DNA of 5,991 nt, from the NCBI GenBank assembly GCA_050744245.1, contig JBOGGX010000188.1, forward strand, positions 1 through 5,991, in the 5' to 3' direction. Made by a program: the position numbers and the translations under genes. Source of the stretch: JBOGGX01 sp050744245 (GTDB taxonomy: Bacteria > Actinomycetota > Acidimicrobiia > Acidimicrobiales > JBOGGX01). Under the pieces are notes generated by a model. That model did no database searches and was not told the origin of the DNA. It saw only the letters and a list, made by a program, of their open reading frames with translations. The number at the start of each line of letters is the position of its first letter. Positions within the stretch are counted from its first letter, which is position 1. This document shows, one piece after another, positions 1-3,720 of the stretch.

Positions 1-44
1 GCACCGCACGGCCCGGCATCCCTCGGTGTCCGCGCCGCCCGGCG

Positions 45-82
45 CCCTCCCCCCCGTCCCCGCCCCGCCCCGTCCCCGCCCC
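45..82 (-). other. G-quadruplex-forming motif on the minus strand
   Basis: Read on the minus strand from 82 to 45, runs of guanine lie at 82-79, 77-74, 71-68, 66-63, 61-58 and 55-49, with a further GGG at 47-45. The spacers are only one or two bases (C, AC, C, C, AC, A). This far exceeds the usual definition of four runs of at least three G with short loops, and one- to two-base loops favour very stable parallel quadruplexes. The + strand is correspondingly able to form an i-motif. The tract sits about 170 bp upstream of the oxidoreductase ATG. Sequence shows the motif; folding and function are inferred. Confidence 0.7.
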
Positions 83-84
83 GC
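52..84. repeat. Two-copy 16-bp tandem repeat within the C-rich tract
   Basis: Positions 52-68 and 68-84 read identically (CCCCGTCCCCGCCCCGC, period 16, sharing base 68). It lies inside the larger 82-bp-spaced repeat and makes up most of the G-quadruplex motif, so slippage may change its copy number. Confidence 0.8.
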
Positions 85-120
85 ACCGCACGGCTCGGCA
101 TCCCTCGGCGTCCGCGCCGT

Positions 121-165
121 TCTGTGCGCGTTTCGGCTCGCTCTGGCTGCCCCGGCGCGCACAGA
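121..165. other. Perfect 10-bp inverted repeat with 25-base loop
   Basis: TCTGTGCGCG at 121-130 is the exact reverse complement of CGCGCACAGA at 156-165, with 25 bases between. A G-T pair could extend each end of the stem (120/166 and 131/155). A short T4 follows at 171-174, but five bases separate it from the stem and the run is short. That makes it a poor intrinsic terminator. An operator, an attenuator or the terminator of an unseen gene to the left are all possible. Confidence 0.5.
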
Positions 166-197
166 GGTGATTTTGGACGGGTGGGCGGCGCCCGCAC

Positions 198-214
198 GGA
201 GGCGCTTGGCCGTG
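198..214 (+). promoter_or_regulatory. Strong Shine-Dalgarno ahead of an alternative GTG start
   Basis: GGAGG at 198-202 is followed, nine bases later, by GTG at 212-214, which is in frame with the oxidoreductase. This would add 14 residues ahead of the ATG at 254. It is the best ribosome-binding site near this gene, whereas the ATG has none. The added residues (Gly/Val/Ala-rich) do not look like part of the fold, so the choice between the two starts is open. Confidence 0.35.
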
Positions 215-225
215 GGTTCGGTGGC

Positions 226-231
226 TACGGT
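226..231 (+). promoter_or_regulatory. Candidate -10 element (TACGGT) for the oxidoreductase gene
   Basis: TACGGT fits the actinobacterial TANNNT -10 pattern. Transcription would start near 238-239, exactly at an in-frame GTG (239-241), which would permit a leaderless mRNA, or give a very short leader for the ATG at 254. No good -35 is visible at normal spacing. A six-base pattern this loose arises by chance, so this is only a candidate. Confidence 0.2.
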
Positions 232-253
232 CGGGGCCGTGGGCTACCAGCAC

Positions 254-676
254 ATGACCGAGGATGAGTGGCGGGCGTTCCTGACCGCTCCGGTGCGCCC
301 GGCGGTGCTGTCGACGGTCCGGGCCGACGGCACGCCGCATGCCGCGCCGATCTGGTACGCGATCGACGACGACGACGGCGCCGTCGTCTTCAACACCGGC
401 GCGGACACGGTGAAGGGGCGCAACCTCCGGCGCACTCCGACCGTCTCGCTCTGCGTCCAGGACGACCAACCGCCGTACGCGTTCTGCATCGTCGAGGGTC
501 GGGCCGAGATCTCGGTCGATCTGGGCGAGGTGCGCCGGTGGGCCACGGTCATCGGCGGCCGCTACATGGGCGCCGACCGGGCCGAGGAGTTCGGCGCCCG
601 CAACGGCGTGCCCGGCGAGACCGTGGTCCGGGTGCCGCCGACCAAGGTCGTCGCGTTCAGGGACATCGCCGACTGA
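254..676 (+). CDS. PPOX-class (split-barrel) flavin/F420-dependent oxidoreductase
   Basis: Predicted 140-residue protein of the pyridoxamine 5'-phosphate oxidase-like split beta-barrel family, probably the small actinobacterial F420-dependent group typified by Rv1155. Such proteins are soluble cytoplasmic dimers that bind F420 or FMN; the substrate here cannot be told. Visible family features are an N-terminal TEDEWRAFL helix (2-10), a first strand region VLSTVRADGTPHAAPIWY (18-35), the FNTGADTVKGRNLRR segment (46-60) whose basic residues (K54, R56, R59, R60) usually contact cofactor phosphates, and SLCVQDDQPPYAFCIVEG (65-82). Length is normal for the family (about 130-150). The start at 254 is chosen because recognisable homology begins there. 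It has no Shine-Dalgarno, and in-frame GTGs at 239 and 212 are alternatives, the latter with a good GGAGG. The gene lies 92 bp before the MoxR operon on the same strand; functional linkage is not indicated. Confidence 0.85.
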   Translation: MTEDEWRAFLTAPVRPAVLSTVRADGTPHAAPIWYAIDDDDGAVVFNTGADTVKGRNLRRTPTVSLCVQDDQPPYAFCIVEGRAEISVDLGEVRRWATVIGGRYMGADRAEEFGARNGVPGETVVRVPPTKVVAFRDIAD

Positions 677-696
677 TGAACCGTCCCGTCGACGCG

Positions 697-702
697 TAGC
701 CT
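697..702 (+). promoter_or_regulatory. Candidate -10 element (TAGCCT) for the MoxR operon
   Basis: TAGCCT fits the actinobacterial TANNNT -10 pattern and lies in the 92-bp gap between the oxidoreductase stop and the MoxR ATG. Transcription would begin near 709, giving a leader of about 60 bases. An 11-bp perfect palindrome (CCCGGACCGGG, 705-715) straddles the expected start point and could be an operator or be chance in GC-rich DNA. No convincing -35 is seen, and readthrough from the upstream gene is also possible since no terminator is visible in the gap. Confidence 0.3.
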
Positions 703-760
703 GGCCCGGACCGGGAACTGCCAGCCCGGCGGGATCGTTCCGACCCAGTGCCGAACCAGC

Positions 761-767
761 GAGGTGA
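761..767 (+). promoter_or_regulatory. Shine-Dalgarno deciding the MoxR start
   Basis: GAGGTGA lies directly before the ATG at 769, with four bases between the GAGG core and the start codon. It favours ATG 769 over the in-frame GTG at 748, which has no comparable site and would add only seven residues (MPNQRGD) not typical of the family. Confidence 0.6.
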
Positions 768-768
768 C

Positions 769-1797
769 ATGACCACCACCGTCCCCCACGGCGCGTCGAC
801 CGGGCCGCAGACGCCGGAGGCGGCCCAGCTCGAGACGGTCCTGTTCGAGATCAAGAGGGTGATCGTCGGCCAGGACCGGGTGCTCGAACGGCTGGTCGTC
901 TGTCTCATCGCCCGAGGTCACTGCCTGCTCGAAGGGGTACCCGGCCTGGCCAAGACCCTGGCCATCGAGACCATGGCCTCGACCACCGGCGGGTCGTTCG
1001 CCCGGCTCCAGTTCACCCCTGACCTGCTGCCGGCCGACATCATCGGCACCCGCATCTGGCGGGCGTCCGACGAGAAGTTCGACGTCGAGCTCGGCCCGGT
1101 GTTCGCCAACTTCGTGCTGGCCGACGAGGTCAACCGGGCTCCGGCCAAGGTGCAGTCGGCCCTGCTGGAGATCATGGCCGAACGCCACGTCTCGATCGGC
1201 GGCGAGACCTTCCCCGCCCCCGATCCCTTCCTCGTGCTGGCCACCCAGAACCCGATCGAGTCCGAAGGGGTCTACCCGCTGCCCGAGGCGCAACGCGACC
1301 GGTTCATGATGAAGGTGATCGTCAACTACCCGTCGCCCGCCGAGGAGATCGAGATCGTCCACCGCATGGGCGTGTCGCCGCCCGTGGCCCGCGAGGTGCT
1401 GAGCCTCGACGAGCTGCTCGCCCTGCAGAAGGCGGCCGACCGGGTCTACGTCGACCGGGCCGTGGTCGACTACGCCGTCCGGCTCGTGCTGGCCACCCGT
1501 CACCCGACGGCGCACGGCATGCCCGACCTCGACGACCTGATCGCCTACGGCGCCAGCCCGCGGGCCAGCCTGGCCCTGGTGGCCGGCGGCCGCACCCTCG
1601 CCCTCCTTCGGGGCCGCTCCTACACGCTGCCCCAGGACGTCTTCGACGTCGCGCCCGAGGTGCTGCGCCACCGACTGGTTCTCTCGTACGAGGCGCTGGC
1701 CCGCGATCTCACCCCCGACCACATCCTGGCCCGGGTGCTCGGAACCGTCGCCGCCCCCCGCATCGCCCCTTCCCAGGACCAGCGCACGGTTCGATGA
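769..1797 (+). CDS. MoxR-family AAA+ ATPase
   Basis: A 342-residue cytoplasmic AAA+ ATPase of the MoxR family (AAA_3 core followed by the AAA lid domain), full length. Motifs in order: VIVGQD (31-36) before the core; Walker A GVPGLAKT (56-63); Walker B VLADEVNR with D119-E120 (116-123); sensor 1 ATQNP (158-162); the arginine-finger region LPEAQRDRF (171-179); and sensor 2 GASPRAS (261-267, Arg265). All catalytic residues are present, so it should hydrolyse ATP and form rings. MoxR proteins act as chaperone-like motors that help mature or insert metal cofactors or remodel partner complexes, usually with vWA-domain partners encoded beside them. Here the stop codon overlaps the ATG of the DUF58 gene (ATGA, 1794-1797), showing translational coupling. 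The order matches Rv1479 (moxR1)-Rv1480-Rv1481. Target unknown. Confidence 0.95.
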   Translation: MTTTVPHGASTGPQTPEAAQLETVLFEIKRVIVGQDRVLERLVVCLIARGHCLLEGVPGLAKTLAIETMASTTGGSFARLQFTPDLLPADIIGTRIWRASDEKFDVELGPVFANFVLADEVNRAPAKVQSALLEIMAERHVSIGGETFPAPDPFLVLATQNPIESEGVYPLPEAQRDRFMMKVIVNYPSPAEEIEIVHRMGVSPPVAREVLSLDELLALQKAADRVYVDRAVVDYAVRLVLATRHPTAHGMPDLDDLIAYGASPRASLALVAGGRTLALLRGRSYTLPQDVFDVAPEVLRHRLVLSYEALARDLTPDHILARVLGTVAAPRIAPSQDQRTVR

Positions 1798-2753
1798 CGT
1801 CGATGTCCGGGCCGCTGGCCGCCTCGATCTCGCCGCCGCGGCTGATCCAGACGTCGACGGCCGAGGTCCTGCGTCGGCTGGAGCTGCTGATCACGCGCCG
1901 GCTCGACGGTCTGCTCCAGGGCGACTACCAGGGGCTGGCGCCCGGTCACGGCGCCGAGCCGGGTGAGGCCCGTGAGTACGAGCCCGGCGACGACGTCCGG
2001 CGCATCGACTGGAACGTCACCGCCCGGATGCAGCGAACCCATGTGCGCGAGACGATCGCCGACCGCGAGCTCGAGACCTGGATCCTGGCCGACGTGTCGG
2101 CCAGCCTCGACTTCGGAACCGCGAACTGCGACAAGCGCGACCTGGCCCTGGCGGCCGCGGCCGCCGTCGGGTTTCTCACCAACCGAGGGGGCAACCGTCT
2201 CGGCGGCGTCGTGCTCGACGCCGAGGGACGGGCCCAGGCCATGCCGGCGCGTTCGGGCCGGGCCCAGGTCATGGCGTTCCTCCACCGGATGGCGGCCGCG
2301 CCCCGCACCGACGGCGGTGGCGACACCGACCTGGCCGGCGGCATCGACCGCGTGGCGTCGCTCATGCCCAGGGCGGGCCTGGCCGTCGTCGTGTCCGACT
2401 TCTTGTCCCTCACCGACTGGGAGCTCTCGATGCGGCGGCTCGCGGTGCGCCACGACGTCCTCGGGATCGAGGTGATCGATCCCCGCGAGCTCGAGCTGGC
2501 CGACGTCGGCCTGCTCACGATGGTCGACGCCGAGAGCGGCGCCGAGCGCGAGGTCCAGACCAGCGACGCCGGGCTCCGCGCCCGCTACGCCGAGGCCGCG
2601 GCCGAGCAACGTCGTGAGATCGCCGGGCGGATCCGGGCCGCAGGCGCCGATCACCTCCGGCTCCGCACCGACCGCGACTGGATCGGCGACCTGGTCCGCT
2701 TCGTCACAATCCGCCGCCGCCGTATCGAGAACCTGCCCAGGACGATCCGTTGA
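1794..2753 (+). CDS. DUF58 domain protein with von Willebrand A-like MIDAS
   Basis: A 319-residue protein with the DUF58 hallmarks. The motif region running from LLQGDYQGLAPGHGAEPGE (40-58) through REYEPGDDVRRIDW (60-73) and TAR (76-78) is the family signature. It is followed by a vWA-like fold with a metal-ion-dependent adhesion site DVSAS (100-104), candidate further metal ligands around D177/T178, and VVVSDFL (198-204). A C-terminal DPRELELADVGLLTMVD (229-245) and RTDRDWIGDLVRFVTIRRRR (291-310) are also typical. No transmembrane helix or signal peptide is evident, so it is probably cytoplasmic or peripheral; some DUF58 proteins have membrane helices but this one does not. The start overlaps the MoxR stop by four bases and lacks its own Shine-Dalgarno, implying coupled translation; Met4 (1803) is an alternative. 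Likely adaptor or substrate selector for the MoxR ring, by inference from the family and operon. Confidence 0.92.
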   Translation: MTSMSGPLAASISPPRLIQTSTAEVLRRLELLITRRLDGLLQGDYQGLAPGHGAEPGEAREYEPGDDVRRIDWNVTARMQRTHVRETIADRELETWILADVSASLDFGTANCDKRDLALAAAAAVGFLTNRGGNRLGGVVLDAEGRAQAMPARSGRAQVMAFLHRMAAAPRTDGGGDTDLAGGIDRVASLMPRAGLAVVVSDFLSLTDWELSMRRLAVRHDVLGIEVIDPRELELADVGLLTMVDAESGAEREVQTSDAGLRARYAEAAAEQRREIAGRIRAAGADHLRLRTDRDWIGDLVRFVTIRRRRIENLPRTIR

Positions 2754-2754
2754 G

Positions 2755-3705
2755 ATGAGCTTTCTCGCCCCCGCCTGGTTCTGGCTGCTGGTGCCCGTGG
2801 CCGTGCTCGCCGGGCTCTACGTGGTCATGCAGCTGCGCCGGCGCCGCTACGCCGTGCGCTTCACCAACGTCGAGCTGCTCGACAGGGTCGCCCCCCGTCG
2901 CCCAGGGTGGCGGCGCCACGTGCCCGCCGGGCTGTTCGTCCTGGCCATGGTCGTGCTCGTCGTCGGGGCCGCCCGCCCGGCCACCGAGGTCCAGGTGCCG
3001 AGGGAGCGGGCCACCGTCGTGCTGACCATCGACACCTCGTTGTCGATGGAGGCCGACGACGTCGAACCCAGCCGCTTCGGGGCGGCCAAGGAGGCGGCCG
3101 TGTCCTTCCTCGATCGGCTTCCCCGCACGATCAACGTGGGGCTGGTGTCGTTCCACGGGATCGCCCGGCTCGACGTGCCCCCGACGACCGATCGCGCCCG
3201 GGTCCGCAGCGCCATTCTCGTCCTCGACCTGGGCGAGGGCACCGCCATCGGCGAGGCCGTGTTCGCCTCGCTCGACGCGCTCGAGAACGTCCCCGAGGCG
3301 GCCAACGACGACGAGCCGGTGCCGGGACGCATCGTCGTGCTGTCCGACGGCGAGACCACCGTCGGCCGCAGCAACCAGGAGGCGGTCGAGGCCGCATCCG
3401 AGGCCGAGATCCCGGTGTCGACGATCGCGTTCGGCACCCAGTCCGGCGAGATCCGCATCGACGGCGAGCGGGTGCCGGTGGCGGTGAACGAGGCCGCGCT
3501 CGAGGAGATCGCCGACCGGACCGGCGGCGCCTTCTACACCGCGGTGACCGAGGCCGAGCTCACCGAGGTGTACGAGGACATCGGGTCGTCGATCGGCTTC
3601 GTCACCGAGGAGGAGGACGTGACCTACCGGTTCGTCACCTACGCCCTGCTGCCCCTGCTGGCCGCGGCCGCCCTCTCGCTGCTCTGGTTCGCCCGCCTGC
3701 CGTAG
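2755..3705 (+). CDS. Membrane-anchored vWA protein, BatA/Rv1481-like
   Basis: A 316-residue membrane protein. Two N-terminal hydrophobic helices, about 8-25 (FWLLVPVAVLAGLYVVMQ) and 57-73, flank a short basic segment (LRRRRYAVRF), the layout of the BatA N-terminal domain. A von Willebrand A domain follows (about 86-275) with an intact MIDAS: DTSLSM (93-98), Thr163 in EGTAIGEA, and LSDGE (197-200, Asp198). A third helix (about 296-314) ends the protein almost at its C terminus. The vWA domain between helices 2 and 3 would lie on one side of the membrane; in BatA-like proteins its side is usually taken to be the periplasmic or outer face, though contact with cytosolic MoxR is also discussed. 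The ATG lies one base after the DUF58 stop, with AGGA at 2739-2742, 12 bases upstream. The track start further 5' is not needed because that extension overlaps DUF58 in another frame. A separate BatB gene and TPR partners are absent here. Confidence 0.92.
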   Translation: MSFLAPAWFWLLVPVAVLAGLYVVMQLRRRRYAVRFTNVELLDRVAPRRPGWRRHVPAGLFVLAMVVLVVGAARPATEVQVPRERATVVLTIDTSLSMEADDVEPSRFGAAKEAAVSFLDRLPRTINVGLVSFHGIARLDVPPTTDRARVRSAILVLDLGEGTAIGEAVFASLDALENVPEAANDDEPVPGRIVVLSDGETTVGRSNQEAVEAASEAEIPVSTIAFGTQSGEIRIDGERVPVAVNEAALEEIADRTGGAFYTAVTEAELTEVYEDIGSSIGFVTEEEDVTYRFVTYALLPLLAAAALSLLWFARLP

Positions 3706-3720
3706 GCGTTCAGGCGTTCA
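3705..3720. repeat. 8-bp tandem duplication between convergent stop codons
   Basis: GGCGTTCA occurs at 3705-3712 and again at 3713-3720, followed by GGCGTGGG. It fills the whole 12-bp gap between the vWA stop (TAG 3703-3705) and the smc stop (TCA on this strand at 3718-3720, TGA in the gene). Removing one copy would leave both reading frames intact and shrink the gap to four bases. No hairpin with a T-run is present, so the two operons share no visible intrinsic terminator here. Confidence 0.7.

Larger units (their letters stand above)
1..119. repeat. Imperfect direct repeat, 37-bp copies 82 bp apart
   Basis: Positions 1-37 and 83-119 match at 35 of 37 bases. The differences are C13 versus T95 and T27 versus C109, and similarity stops at 38/120. 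Because the first copy begins at base 1, the repeat may extend to the left, and an 82-bp tandem unit with more copies is possible. The DNA between the copies is an almost pure C tract on this strand. An open frame runs through here from position 26, but its translation is low-complexity Pro/Ala/Arg and does not resemble the enzyme that follows, so I read this as non-coding. Confidence 0.8.

Noticed and set aside
121..174. Intrinsic terminator of a gene left of the window
   Set aside because: The stem is good, but the loop is 25 bases and only a T4 run follows after five non-T bases, so it does not fit a standard terminator.
26..253. N-terminal extension of the oxidoreductase starting at 26
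   Set aside because: It translates to low-complexity Pro/Ala/Arg sequence through the repeat and C-tract, and homology begins only at 254. At most the last 14 residues (from GTG 212) could be real.
562..1722. Long minus-strand ORF of 386 codons antisense to the MoxR gene
   Set aside because: The opposite strand encodes an ATPase with every expected motif; the antisense product is Gly/His/Val/Asp-rich with no recognisable domain, as expected from codon bias in GC-rich DNA.
1620..2654. Minus-strand ORF of 344 codons antisense to DUF58
   Set aside because: It is a mirror of the DUF58 and MoxR coding frames, with no domain or ribosome-binding site seen.
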